Below are positions 31,205 to 43,209 of a DNA stretch of 64,000 nt, in pieces. The stretch comes from Siphonodentalium dalli (taxonomy: Eukaryota; Mollusca; Scaphopoda; Gadilida; Siphonodentaliidae), in contig CP136069.1 in NCBI GenBank assembly GCA_032622095.1, positions 171,360,394-171,424,393 on the forward strand, given 5' to 3'. Every line of letters starts with the position of its first letter. Positions within the stretch are counted from its first letter, which is position 1. A program made the translations under genes and the position numbers. The notes beneath the pieces were generated by a model, which was not told where the DNA came from, ran no database searches, and saw only the letters and a program-made list of their open reading frames with translations.

Positions 31205-31690
31205 TTGAACACCGATTAAACGGACATGGCTCATTCGAACGTCCACATTTTGTCTACGTAATTTGGAAGGAGGCAGACATATATAGGTTGATAAACAAAC
31301 GAGTTCTTTATATACCGGCCACAATGAAATATTGATTTACCGGCTTCATATGCTCTAAAATACCTGCCATGGTGACAGCCATTTTCCAGCTTTTTTCAAT
31401 TCTGACACAGTGACACAGACGCTCTTTATTTCTACCATATCAGGAATAGTCTAACTCGAAACAATATGTTCTGTCCCTTGTCGTGAACCTGGCTGTTTGT
31501 TTGGGACCCAAACACTGTATTTAAAGTTGTATTTGGTACGACTTCAATGCGTCTTTCTGGGACATTATAATGCCCGTAGAAAGGTAGTTCAAGTATTTAT
31601 CGACCTATTTCGATATCGGGACAAATACTAAAGCGAATATTATCAGCTGTATTTTGGAGCGCAAACCGCCATGTGGTTCTACATATGATT
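31205..31690 (-). repeat. Old dispersed repeat shared with 22.6-23.0 kb
   Basis: TTAAACGGACATGGCTCATT, ATATAGGTTGATA, CCTGCCATGGTGAC and ATCGACCTATTTCGATATCG occur in the same order as at 22.6-23.0 kb. The listed strand is nominal, since the repeat's own direction is unknown. Confidence 0.35.
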
Positions 31691-31812
31691 TCATAACTGA
31701 TCCTTGGCGTATAGGCTGCTTTATAAGAGACGATCGTCGGAAGGTTTAGCCGAAAATTCAAAACGTGTTAGAACGTCCTCTTTGGAGGGTTAATATCTGG
31801 CCGCAGAACCTA

Positions 31813-32078
31813 TTAACCATTTAATGACGGGAGCTGCTCTGGTGCAGCAATAACGACCCTGTGCCAGTGCATTCTCTTATATATACGAGTCGCCCATATC
31901 GCGCTTCACATATATATAAGAGAATGCACTGGCTTACAAGATCAAGATAAATAGTGTTAGACCAATACATTATCTTGTATGTGCTATGCGCCATATGGTC
32001 GACTCGCATATATAAGATAATGCATTGGCACAGGGTTTTCGCCAACAAATCAGGAAGCTCCAGTCATGAAAGGGTTAA
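31813..32078. mobile_element. Family B TTAA MITE, copy 3 (best preserved)
   Basis: TTAACCATTTAATGACGGGA to CCAGTCATGAAAGGGTTAA; both TTAA sites intact. Two hairpins related to family A (GCATTCTCTTATATATACGA... and ATTATCTTGTATGTGC...). Family A and B share the hairpin arms but not the end sequences. Confidence 0.78.
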
Positions 32079-32123
32079 TGAGATTTTGGGTCCGATCTAC
32101 TTATTTTCTGGTATTTAAAGCCA

Positions 32124-32345
32124 TGTGACATGTCAGGTATGAACGTTGATCCAATTTCTCACTGAAAAGGTAAACTAATTAGTTAAAGTGGAGTAACACA
32201 TCAGGTATGAATGTCGATATATCACTCCAATTTAACTAATTGGTTGATATGTTCATCTGAATTGGTGTCTGATGAATGAACGTCCATACCTGACATGACA
32301 CACCACTTTAACTAATTGGTTGATCTGTTCAGTGAGAAGTGAATC
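32124..32345. repeat. Foldback with nested inverted segments
   Basis: CATGTCAGGTATGAACGT at the left matches ACGTCCATACCTGACATG inverted. TCACTGAAAAGG..AAACTAATTAGTTAAAGTGG matches CCACTTTAACTAATTGGTTG..GTTCAGTGA inverted. It directly precedes a family A insertion. Confidence 0.6.
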
Positions 32346-32360
32346 TGAATTGGAGTCCGA

Positions 32361-32759
32361 TTAACCCTTTACCCAACAGAAGGGCCCTGTGCCAATGCAT
32401 TCTCTTATATATGCGAGTCGACCATAGGTCGCCTCGCATATATAAGAGAATGCATTGGCTTAACACATTAAAAATTATAAAATTGTTAAAGAATGTAAGA
32501 AAAAATGGTAAAAAGTGTTAAAAAAAGATTTTTTTTAGGCCAATGCATTCTCTTATATATGCGAGGCGACCTATGGTCGACTCGCATATATAAGAGAATG
32601 CATTGGCACAGGGCTAACTGTAACTATCACAATGTGGTCTAGGAGCCGGTTCCAATGATATCCATATGTGTATGGTTTTATTGAGACAGACCAAAGATAT
32701 TTTAGGCTGTTGAAGCTTTATTTGGCCGGTTTTGGCCGGTTTGTTGGGTAAAGGGTTAA
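32361..32759 (-). mobile_element. Family A TTAA MITE, copy 3
   Basis: Complete, 399 bp, TTAA at both ends, minus orientation; nearly the same sequence as copy 2. Confidence 0.88.
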
Positions 32760-34242
32760 TCGACCCCCTTACAACTTCTGAACATTGTGAGTAGCTTTAA
32801 GAGAAGTAAAGAATGACCACAGCCATGTCATGCGTATGCGGTAGACGTTCGGGGCATGCACATGGAAGAATATGTGATATACGGTGGACATGATAGCCGG
32901 CGAATTTATGATGGAAATGTCGTCTGAGCATGACGGCCTACACGTGCATACATTTGTGTTATTTTCTGCACCCCATTTGTCTGCATTGTTATCCGAGTAT
33001 AAGCAGCAATTGCAGAACATATGTTATAAACAGACGGTAAAAGACAGGTTTGTGACCAAAAAAATGTTAATATTGTCGAGGTTTTTGCTAATGAGTAATG
33101 ACAAATAGCACCCTGTCGCAGTGTTGGTTCACTTCACTAACTGCAGACGTCGAAATTATAAGATGCACTTTTTTTTTTGCTAAAGCGACCTATATCTATA
33201 TATATATAAATTTCAAGGTTAATTTATAACCCCATTATTTCTTTCTTCAGTCACGTTTCTCAAACGAGGATGGACTGCTAAATAAATACGCACGTCGTTG
33301 TAAAAAGTATGCTAAGAAAGCATCTTGTCTACTAAGTCTACTAAAGGCATCATAACTGCGTTGGTTTAAACAATATATATTTCTTCCAAAACACATATAC
33401 AAATTATGAAACATGACACATGTATGTATAGAAGACTAGAAGGGGGGGGAGATGATTTGATAACAAGCATCAGATGCTTATATAGAGCCATCTCCTCAGA
33501 AAAAAAACAGCCTACATATAGTGAGAAATGGGAGACAAGATTAAGTGGGTTTATAACTGGGTTCATACGAAATAACATAACAGTCTGTCAAACATTTGTA
33601 TCATCAACAAGTATACTTGAAAACATAGATTAACTTTGCTCTTATTTTCACTATTAATAACTCAAATAATCAGAGTTCGCAAGTCAAAACCATTGTTATG
33701 TAAACGTTACTTGGAAAAGTCCAATTAGTCAAAACTTGACGGTAAATATTGGAAAATATTCTGGAAACAATAGTCAGACAAAACTATTTGAAGAAAAACA
33801 AAACAAAAAACAAAACATTATGTTATCAGCATGGTTGTAGCCAATTTTCTGGAGAAAAAATAAATTATACCAGCGTAGCCTAAAATTCACTTTTAACCTG
33901 AACACTCTTTGTTAAAATTATCCAAACACACTGTGTGCCTTTAAATATTTTAGAATTATATGTAAGAAAGTAGGCCAGGGCATGGTAGAGTCTCACTCTT
34001 CCAAGTCTTGGATTGAGAGAATGAATGTCTGTGAATTTGTGTCTTTCTTCCTTTGTCATTCTTTCTGCTAAATAAAAAATTAAAAAAACAAAAACAAAAA
34101 AAACAAAAAAAACTAATTGAACTTACTATACACCTCCAGCTATGTGTGTTGACAAATCACTGTAAATATATATACAATTTATCTATATGTTCTTCTTAGT
34201 GATGATGTTTTTGCAGACTTATATATATATATATATATTGCA
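32760..34242. other. No gene recognised
   Basis: AT-rich; short ORFs without motifs. (TA)n at 34,207-34,228. Confidence 0.35.
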
Positions 34243-34476
34243 GATTAACCTACTGCGAGTGTCTTGTGTCCATGTATACATATTACCCACGTCCGTTAAT
34301 GTTCTTGTTGGAACAAAGAAGAGCCATTCTTGTTATTGTTTCTGATGCGACAAAAAGAAAAGCGACGCAAGTCCTTTGCAGTGGACAAATGTTTGAAATT
34401 ATACAAGTTTGTAAATCCATCAACATCGAGAAGAACGTGGGAAAATACATGTGTATCGATGTTGTAAATCCATTAA
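34243..34476. repeat. Duplicated flank between TTAA sites, copy 1
   Basis: From TTAACCTACTGCGAGTGTCT to GTAAATCCATTAA. Repeated at 34,869-35,100 with two visible substitutions (CCCACGTCC/CCCATGTCC; ACAAAAAGA/ACAACAAGA). Each end is a TTAA. Confidence 0.9.
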
Positions 34477-34872
34477 CCCTTTACCCAACAAAACGGCCAA
34501 AACCGGCCAAATAAAGCTTCACCAGCCTAAAATATCTTCGGTCTGTCTCAATAGAACCATACACATATGGATATCATTGGAACCGGCTCCTTGACCACAT
34601 TGTGATAGTTACAGTTATGCCCTGTGCCAATGCATTCTCTTATATATGCGAGTCGACCATAGGTCGCCTCGCATATATAAGAGAATGCATTGGCCTAAAA
34701 AAAATCTTTTTAAAACACTTTTTACCATTTTTTCTTACATTCTTTAACAATTTTATAATTTTTAATATGTTAAGCCAATGCATTCTCTTATATATGCGAG
34801 GCGACCTATGGTCGACTCGCATATATAAGAGAATGCATTGGCACAGGGCCATTCTGTTGGGTAAAGGGTTAA
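34473..34872 (+). mobile_element. Family A TTAA MITE, copy 4
   Basis: 400 bp, complete, plus orientation, sandwiched between the two copies of the duplicated flank. Confidence 0.88.
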
Positions 34873-35100
34873 CCTACTGCGAGTGTCTTGTGTCCATGTA
34901 TACATATTACCCATGTCCGTTAATGTTCTTGTTGGAACAAAGAAGAGCCATTCTTGTTATTGTTTCTGATGCGACAACAAGAAAAGCGACGCAAGTCCTT
35001 TGCAGTGGACAAATGTTTGAAATTATACAAGTTTGTAAATCCATCAACATCGAGAAGAACGTGGGAAAATACATGTGTATCGATGTTGTAAATCCATTAA
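34869..35100. repeat. Duplicated flank between TTAA sites, copy 2
   Basis: Second copy of 34,243-34,476. A third partial copy (ACATCGAGAAGAACGTGGGA ...) follows the next MITE at 35,471-35,503. Confidence 0.9.
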
Positions 35101-35470
35101 CCCTTTACCCAACAGAACGGCCCTATGCTAATGCATTCTCTTATATATGCGAGTCGACAATAGGTCGCCTCGCATATATAAGAGAATGCATTGGCTTAAC
35201 ACATTAAAAATTATAAAATTGTTAAAGAATGTAAGAAAAAATGGTAAAAAGTGTTAAAAAAAGATTTTTTTTAGGCCAATGCATTCTCTTATATATGCGA
35301 GGCGACCTATAAGAGAATGCATTGGCACAGGGCATAACTGTAACCATCACAATGTGGTCAATGAGCCGGTTCCAATGATATCCATATTTGTATGGTTCTA
35401 TTGAGACAGACCGAAGATATTTTAGGCTGTTGCAGCTTTTTTCTGGCCGGTTTGTTGGGTAAAGGGTTAA
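35097..35470 (-). mobile_element. Family A TTAA MITE, copy 5 (one hairpin collapsed)
   Basis: 374 bp, both TTAA ends present, minus orientation. The second hairpin lost most of one arm (GGCGACCTATAAGAGAATGC joins loop to distal arm), and the CCGGCC block is shortened. Confidence 0.85.
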
Positions 35471-35504
35471 CATCGAGAAGAACGTGGGAAAATACATGTG
35501 TATC

Positions 35505-36093
35505 TCACTACACTATTCCCAATACGATATTCCGCATGCTGTAACCATGGTTATGTAAACATTAATGTTACAGTGATTTGTCACCAACCATCGTTAATCG
35601 TACTGTTAATTGATATATTTTAGTCTATCTCTGCTTTTATAATATATTTCAATCATTTTACCGTCTATGATATGAACTCTTATACATGTACATGAAAGGG
35701 AAGTTTTGGTATAGATGTCGGTCTTTGTGCATACAGTGTTATCCAGGTTTCAGTGTCCCAAAAAGCCGAAACCACCTACTATTTGAAAGACCATATTAAA
35801 ATTTTGAGACCATAATTGTTCTTAATTATGCGCTTACAATTACACACATCATAGTTTGGAGTTCAAGTCTATGCCGACTACAAGCTAGTATACATGTATA
35901 CTAACACACGCTGCACTCATGCTCGTATGAGTATTACATGTACATAATGTATGACATCAACTACTAATGTACGTCAAACGGTGGAACACACCTCGTCACG
36001 TGGATCTTGCTTTATTTTACGAAACGAGTTAATGCAACAAATAACAGGTGAACCCTCTGTCCTATATGCTCCGCTCAAGGCTATAAAATATGT
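35505..36093. other. No feature recognised
   Basis: AT-rich DNA; no motif or repeat noted. Confidence 0.3.
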
Positions 36094-36560
36094 TTTGCGA
36101 AGAAGTCTGAGTTTAGTGTGCCTGTCATTTCCAGAATGAGGTCCCCAGAGGGTGAATTTAATGACGAAATCCCGCATAGCGGGCTAGCATAACTAAATTC
36201 ACCCTATGTGGACCTCATTCTGCTCAGGCATCATCTTCTCCGGAAAGTTTCTTTGTTATAAAATTTCTGTTTCACATAGATTATATTTCTTTTTTAGTTT
36301 AATTTCTCTATATCCCCAAATTGGCAGAGACATATTGCATAATCGAGGTTCCCAATGGATGTAAATCACATTATTCATCATTTGGGAACCTCAATCTGAG
36401 TCTATGTCTCCCATGGCAGATGAGACCATACATAATGAGGTTCCCGGATGGTGAATTTAGTTGTGCTAGCCCGCTGTGTGGTAAAGCTTCAATAAATTCA
36501 CTCTCTGAGGACCTCATTCTGCAAATGACAGGCACACTAAACTCAGGCTTGTTTGCGAAG
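36094..36560. repeat. Foldback element with three nested hairpins
   Basis: Outer arms (CTGAGTTTAGTGTGCCTGTC near 36,107 and its inverse near 36,527) enclose three hairpins: 36,132-36,222 (CAGAATGAGGTCC..GGACCTCATTCTG), about 36,323-36,416 (GAGGTTCCCAA..TTGGGAACCTC) and 36,434-36,522 (AATGAGGTTCC..GGACCTCATT). The first and third share GGTGAATTTA and GCTAGC/GCCCGC motifs. No TSD could be fixed. Confidence 0.75.
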
Positions 36561-36789
36561 TTGATCAATCACAAAGGAAGTCGTCAATTACTGGTATACG
36601 AATCATACTCATAAACTGAAACATGACAAAATGTCAATTTTTCTGTCGGATACCATCTTAGTTTTGTATTGCTCCATTCACTTTAATATGTTTGAAATTA
36701 TTTTATTCTTGACAATTTTTATACAGTCGAAATTGCTGTACACTTTAAAAAAAATGATAGAACACTCTCCTTGCCCAACGAGATATATT

Positions 36790-37183
36790 TTAACCCTTTA
36801 CCCAACATAACGGCCCTATGCCAATGCATTCTCTTATATATGCGAGTCGACCATAGGTCGCCTCGCATATATAAGAGAATGCATTGGCTTAACACATTAA
36901 AAATTATAAAATTGTTAAAGAATGTAAATGGTAAAAAGTGTTAAAAAAAGATTTTGTTTAGGCCAATGCATTCTCTTATATATGCGAGGCGACCTATGGT
37001 CGACTCGCATATATAAGAGAATGCATTGGCACAGGGCATAACTGTAACTATCATAATGTGGTCAAGGAGCCGGTTCCAGTGATACCCATATTTGTATGGT
37101 TCTATTGAGACAGACCGAAGATATTTTAGGCTGTTGAAGCTTTATTTGGCCGGTTTTGGCCGGTTTGTTGGGTAAAGGGTTAA
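36790..37183 (-). mobile_element. Family A TTAA MITE, copy 6
   Basis: 394 bp, both TTAA ends, minus orientation, small deletion in the A-rich spacer. Confidence 0.88.
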
Positions 37184-38145
37184 CAAGCATTATAGCAACA
37201 CACGCAGATATACAACGTATGAAGAGCGTGTCAGGTGTGGTTAGTTTTACAACAATTGCTAGAGATGACGAAATTATCTGCCATTGATGCTGGATCGTGA
37301 CTCATGTTAACATTTGGCTTCTTTCCTTGTGATAACTTTCTCAACACAAGCACATGTCAGTACGCCGTAAACCTGTTTTCACATGAGCAATGCTGGAATT
37401 TAGCACCGCATTCAAGCATTTGAAATAAGAAGGTTCTTGACAATATTTGGTATTTTCGTCAAGATGCGTCAACGTGCGGTATCCATGTACATGTACTTAT
37501 ATCTTATCAACAACAACCCCAATAAAGGGGACCGAGACTTCGGTATGCTTTATGTCATGAATTTTCCCATATTCTGGCTTGTTAAGCACGCAATACACAA
37601 CTTCGCTAGAAAAGAGTGGGCAAAATTATTGCCGTCCTTAGCGAACACAGACAGATCCACATTATTTTAATAAACTGGGGTCAGGTACAATTCTTATCTA
37701 CTACAGGCATTTGTCAAATCCAGATAGTGTTTTCTAATACGTGAAATGCAGCATTGTCAGCAATTACAGAATCAGTTGGCAAAATGACTTAGACACATCC
37801 AGTAGAGGTAAACTATACCGAATCTTCAAACACTTAAAAACCCTTGATGATAGTAATATAACTACATTATGTAGATTTATAATAAGCAATCATCATACAA
37901 TAATGGAACCAGCCGATGGACAAGCAGTGTTGGAGATAACACGTGTACCAAATGTGACCATAACACGTGTACCAAATGTGACCATAACAGATGCAAGAAT
38001 TTTATCGAGTTACGAAAACGATATTTGCCAATGATGTTTTTGTATAAATCGAACACAATTGATATTAATAACACATTGAACATAACATATTTGGCTGCGA
38101 TGCGGAGAGTATTGGCTTTTATTCGACTTATTATTCAGGTCATTA
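37184..38145. other. No gene recognised; 25-bp tandem pair at 37,939
   Basis: Two tandem copies of ACACGTGTACCAAATGTGAC CATA lie at 37,939-37,988. Otherwise only short ORFs without motifs. Confidence 0.4.
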
Positions 38146-38425
38146 ATAATAATTGATGATGATGATGATGATGATGGTGGTGATGACGATTATGATGCTA
38201 TATAGCGACGACTGAGATGGTGATGATGAGGACGCTTATGATTATGTTTAAGTCGATAATGGAGAGGATGATCATGACAACGGCGACGATCGTAATGATG
38301 ACGATGATGATCACGAGGAGGACGATGACGACGATGGTGATGATGATTGTGACGATGGCGATCAGGCGATGGCGATGACTATGGCGACGATCGTGATGGA
38401 GATTATTTGACGCGGAGGGTGGGAA
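38146..38425. repeat. (GAT)n-derived imperfect repeat
   Basis: GATGATGATGATGATGATGG at the start, then 250 bp of GAT/GAC/GGT variants. Confidence 0.9.
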
Positions 38426-38941
38426 GGACGATGATGACTGACATTGTGATGATTATGAATATGTTTGGAAATCACCGGGTTATATGAGAAGAAAAACACC
38501 GGGGTCGATATATATATTGTATATATGTGATGTCTCACTTTATTTACTGCTGTCCATCTTTGGTTAAAAAAAACTATTGTTTTCTCCATGTCCATATACA
38601 TGTATACAAGATCTTGGGTTATATAATAAAGCATATATCTCGTAATATCTCATAATGTTATCGATGGTACAATTGAGCAGAAACATTGTTCAATACCACT
38701 CATGTCTTCGAGCCTAATCCCTTCAAGCTCACGAAGGGAGAATCGGGTGTTATGTGGACTCAAGGAACCCACTATTGCAACAATAAATTCAACTTTTCCC
38801 AAATGATTTAGAATCTTGGTGCATATGTCGCTTCTATAAAGTCATTAAATACTCGAACCACGTAAGCATCTGTTAGATCCAATCTTATCTGTATATATAT
38901 TTCTTTCCTCCATTAACGAAGAGCTCACAGTGACAAACATG

Positions 38942-40930
38942 TAAAATTAATACAGACGAACATGGGAACTTATGCAAGACAAAGCACTGATCCTGGAAAT
39001 TATAGACCCATTGCATTACTCCCCGCTATTGCAAAAGTCTTTGAGAAAACATTACTTAAACACCTTTTGAAATTTATTAGAGATAATGATATATTGTATG
39101 AATTCCAATCAGGCTTTCTCCCTGGCCACTCAACTACATACCAACTCATAGAATTATATCACTCCCTCTGTCAGTCTCTCGAGGAGAATCTTTATACATG
39201 TGCTGTTTTTTTGGTGATATTTCCAAGGCCTTCGAGAGAGTCTGGCATGAGGGATTGCTATTTAAATTGAAACGTTATGGTGTCACAGGGCCACTGATTA
39301 AACTCATAGAAAATTACCTGTCTAACAGGAAACAACGAGTATTAGTAAATAGCAAATTTTCAGATTACAAAATCATTAATGCAGGAGTTCCCCAAGGTTC
39401 TATTATTGGACCTTTCATATTCTTGGTCTACATAAATGATCTACCTGAAAGCCTCCATTCTTTCGCACGACTGTATGCCGAAGACACATGCCTCACTGAA
39501 TCGAATATAAATGTTCTCGATCTTGAAAGAGAGATGAATCGTGACTTAGTAAAAATTGACTCATGGTCTAATCAATGGTTAGTTAAATTTAACGGTACTA
39601 AGACTAAGTCTGTTACCTTTTCATATTCAGGAAATAACCCCGATATAGCTCTCTCACTAACGGTAAAAATATAAGTCAAGTAGAGTCTTATAAACACCTC
39701 GGGTTATACATTCAAAGTAACATGGACTGGAACCTACAAATTGATGAAATGCTGAAGAAGCTTTACGGACGCCTCGCTTACATGAGAAAGTTGAAGTTTA
39801 TGCTTAATCGAAAGACACTGGAAATAATATACCGATCATATTTACTGCCCCTTATGGACTACGCCGATGTAGTCTGGGACTCGGCCCCTGCAAACATTTT
39901 GATCAAGTTAGACAGATTACACGCAGACGCTGCCAGTTTAATCACTGGACTTACCCGATCAGTCCCACACGATAAACTACTATGCGAATTGGTTTGGAGA
40001 ACATTAACGGACAGACGAAAATATCACAGATTGAATAATAACATGTATAGTATAGTAAACCATAAGACCCCAAGCTATTTGACTGATCTGTTGCCAATCC
40101 GCGCAGAAATTACTAATAGACTAAGAAACAATATCACTTTCCCACCATATCAATGGAGGACTAAACATTTTAGCAATTCATTCTTCCCGCGATCAACTAA
40201 GGACTGGAACGAACTCCCCAAAGAAGTAAGAACTAGTTGCTCACTAAACGTTTTCAAAACAATATTAGCATCAACAAATGTAGTATTGAAACCGCCTGAT
40301 CATTCCAATATAGGAAAACGACGACTGAACATAATCCACTGTGAGCTCTGTAACTTATGTATAGTGACCTAAACGCTGACAAATTTTGTAACTTTATTAA
40401 TGACAATCCAAATTGTCGATGTGGTCATCCAGTTGAAGATGCAATTCATTATTTCTTTAATTGCGGGCTGTTTACACTTCATATAATTACTCTAGCAAAT
40501 AATTTAACAGGTTTAGGTATATGTCAAATATCACTGTCGAAAAGCTACTTATTGGTGACATCTCGTTAAATGACAAGTTAAATAGAAAGTTATTCAACTA
40601 TGTTCAAATTTACATAGAGTCAACATGCCGTTTTGACATCAGTGACTAGGCTGCATTACCCTTTAAAGATCTTAAAGTAGCACAAACTGTAGCAGAACCC
40701 CCCCCCCCGGACGCACGGTGATGGGCCCGACACCATCATGTATATACATCTGTTATATCAAAATTCCATATATAATATTGTATACTACTTGTTATACAAG
40801 TGGATCGTACCTTATATTATACTTATGTAAATATCATGTTCTTTATATTATTGTCGGGAGCGAGACCAAGATAAGTTCAGTAACTTGTGCCTCAATCCCC
40901 TGCATTTAGTTCTGGATGCAAATAAAATAT
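38942..40930 (+). mobile_element. 5'-truncated non-LTR retrotransposon (jockey/CR1/L2-like)
   Basis: The element enters at the start of the reverse transcriptase domain (D-P-G-N-Y-R-P-I-A-L-L-P) and runs to a 3' region containing TTGTCGGGAGCGAGACC and ending GGATGCAAATAAAATATG. A C9 run lies at about 40,700. No endonuclease domain or ORF1 is present. The coding part is broken (see the pseudogene entry). The clade is by general resemblance only. Confidence 0.78.
38962..40569 (+). pseudogene. Reverse transcriptase ORF2 remnant, frameshifted
   Basis: Three frame changes split one protein. Part 1 (38962-39210) has NYRPIALLPAIAKVFEK and QSGFLPGHSTT. Part 2 (39198-39674) has motif A G-D-I-S-K-A-F-E-R-V-W, G-V-P-Q-G-S-I-I-G-P and motif C as L-Y-A-E-D-T in place of the usual YADD, so the first catalytic Asp of that box is Glu. 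Part 3 (39722-40372) has the thumb/connection region (R-S-Y-L-L-P-L-M-D-Y-A-D-V-V-W-D). Part 4 (40357-40569) has a Cys/His tail C-R-C-G-H-P-V-E-D-A-I-H-Y-F-F-N-C. The frameshifts and the Glu make it dead; it copies RNA into DNA only in intact relatives. Confidence 0.85.
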
Positions 40931-41860
40931 GTTTACATCAAGCACTGGTCAATAAGGTAGTAATAAGTAATATAGTAGTAGTAATAAGAAGTACACACAA
41001 ATATCATAATATAATCAGACGTGCATCACATTAGCAGCATTCACGCAGAACTCTCAATCGACACACGTCAGCTCGCACAACCAACATTCACCCCCTCGCC
41101 TTCTCACCCCATTTACGTACGGGAGCATACACATATAAGACATTACCCGCATCAACCCCAACCGCGCACGCTGCCACTGATGTCTGTACAACATCATCAT
41201 TGCATGCGCCCCTACCTTACATACACGTACATACACCGCCTTGCCCGACCACACACATTGCATCTCTCGCTCTATATTTATCTCAAAATCTCCCCATAGT
41301 CTGGTAGATAAAATAAAATTTAGTAAAAATGGACTAAGTTCTTATTCCATTTTGAAGAGGAATATATCATGTATAACATATCAAAAATTCGCTTTGAGCA
41401 TTTTGTGTAATCCAAGATGGCGTCCATAATGGCAGTTGGTATCGAAAAATTCAGAATTTTGTGGTACATGTAGATGAAGCAACTATTACCAAATTAGCAA
41501 TACGGTAAAATACACAGAAACAATGCTTAGTCGTAAACCATATCGGTAGAATGTATGTCCCAATATGGCCGCCAAAATGGACAAAATCGAATGAATTTAC
41601 AATTTGTGGAAAATTGAACGATAAGAGTGAACAATCTCTCGAATTATGCGAGGAAGAATTGATTTCAGAATATAAGGCAAACTTTTGATAAGAAATGTAC
41701 GTACGAATTCTCTCTAATTTATCTCGCGAAAGATCAAGTGAAAGCAGGATCTTATACAACGGTTAAATCTGGACTTTTTGGGCGACCAGAAACAGAAAAA
41801 TAACGCAATTTTATCTGTACTGTTTATCTTGAATCGTGTGATATATGTGTAGTTAAACAG
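40931..41860. other. No gene recognised
   Basis: Contains CAAGATGGCGTCC (41,412) and AATATGGCCGCCAAAATGG (41,560), which resemble YY1-type GCCAT sites, but with no gene nearby I give them no role. ORFs lack motifs. Confidence 0.3.
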
Positions 41861-42361
41861 TTAAAGGTACGGTTGGCCTTGGCGGTGGGTATCCTGTGAA
41901 AATATTTCCACCCGTCAAAAACCGCCACAGACAGAAAGAACATCAAAATGTAGACAGACTTTGTCCGTATACAAATAAGAAATATCGCATAAACAGTATG
42001 TTATTGTCATATTTTTTACCATTGTTATGTAAACAAAAGCATAAAAAGTTACTTTTCTGGTGTTTGTTTATATTATGATGGTAAACACAAAGAGCGTTCT
42101 TTGTGGGTGAATTCCTAATATGGAACGAATAAAGAGCGTTTATGCCATTTGTGTGTGATTAGCCAGCAGCATTATGCTGTCTTCTGTAACACAATCAGGC
42201 TCTTGCTTAGGTAAAATATAGTAAATCTTTATATAACATGCTGTTTACGCGATGGTCATGGTATATATGAACGAAACTGTATGCGTTTTAATGTTTTTCT
42301 GTTTACGGTGATTGGAACAAATATGAATATTTTCGACAACTAAGGCCTCACGTGCCTTTAA
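41861..42361. mobile_element. Family D TTAA MITE, copy 1
   Basis: 501 bp from TTAAAGGTACGGTTGGCCTT to CTCACGTGCCTTTAA. Short imperfect TIR (TTAAAGGTACG / TTAAAGGCACG) with TTAA at both ends. The interior has paired motifs TAAAGAGCGTT (twice) and no coding potential. Confidence 0.85.
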
Positions 42362-42960
42362 ATATGGATGTATTGATTCTGTGACCATTTTCTAGAAGCA
42401 GAACTATATGTACTCAGAGCAGTCTTACGAATGTGACCGATCATCAGTTATTGTTATATCTACAACATCAAATATGTCAAAAATCACTTCTATAGAACAG
42501 TATGAGACCCATTCATATAGTATCTGGTAAAGTGTGTAGATCATACTGTCCGTGTCTTAAAATAGCAGTCATAGTTTCGTCCGGTCAAGTGATGAAACAC
42601 GAATATTTCGCCTTTATTACAATAATGCACGGTGGTATATTATGTACGCAATTTATCAAAATACAAATGAGTACCATAGACTATATTCTCAACTTAACCA
42701 AATTGCCTACATTTCCTCTGTCAATTACACTGGTTCGTGTGCCTTTTCCACGTCCTAATCGTACCGCATTGTTCTGCCTATCTGTAACAGGGCAGTGACA
42801 AACAGCATGCGCATTTCCTGCCTATATATGACCACAATTTGTGAATGAATATGCCGTGAGCTTAAGGAGGGGCCCTGTTCGCGAATTTTCTAAAACTCTC
42901 AATTACTAACAATCAATTTGAAGGAAAAAATCATTATCCGTCATAACCAATATCTGCATG
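42362..42960. other. No feature recognised
   Basis: A 98-codon plus ORF (42502-42798) without motif. Confidence 0.3.
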
Positions 42961-42963
42961 TAG

Positions 42964-43170
42964 GTCACTATAGAGAGTTTGACAGGGAGGATTTTCAAAA
43001 AAACATTATCTATCTTATTATACCAACTAGGGTCTACACTCGATCTTCTATCTGAAATCCTGACTGTCTGGGAGAAAATAGATCATAAAGTCATTTTATT
43101 TTGTAGTGTTTTGGTAGCCGTTTGCATAACTTTTTTTGTTTGGAGGAAAAGTCACCATAAAACAACATAA
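42964..43170 (+). CDS. Short ORF with hydrophobic segment, right-facing member of an inverted pair
   Basis: Open from about 42,964 (ATG at 42,979) to the stop at 43,170. It reads E-S-L-T-G-R-I-F-K-K-T-L-S-I, then LLYQLGSTLDLLSEILTVWEKI, a hydrophobic stretch (V-I-L-F-C-S-V-L-V-A-V-C-I-T-F-F-V-W) and R-K-S-H-H-K-T-T. It looks like a helix followed by one membrane span near the C-terminus. A possible acceptor (ctgcatgtag) precedes GTCACTATAG. I do not recognise the family. A related sequence faces it at 43,210-43,512. It may be the last exon of a gene or an old transposon piece. Confidence 0.35.
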   Translation, partial: VTIESLTGRIFKKTLSILLYQLGSTLDLLSEILTVWEKIDHKVILFCSVLVAVCITFFVWRKSHHKTT

Positions 43171-43209
43171 TGTCTGAAAAGTCGAATCAGCATTGAGTGT
43201 TGATGTCTG

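Noticed and set aside
34602-35207. 201-codon plus ORF containing CILLYMR and RIYKRMHW
   Set aside because: It is a read-through of two MITE hairpins and the duplicated flank. The same peptide appears on both strands wherever a hairpin occurs (3.6, 10.0, 32.4, 43.8, 49-50 and 54.3 kb).
41412-41580. YY1-like promoter elements (AAGATGGCG, ATGGCCGCC)
   Set aside because: No gene start can be placed nearby, so a regulatory role is unsupported.
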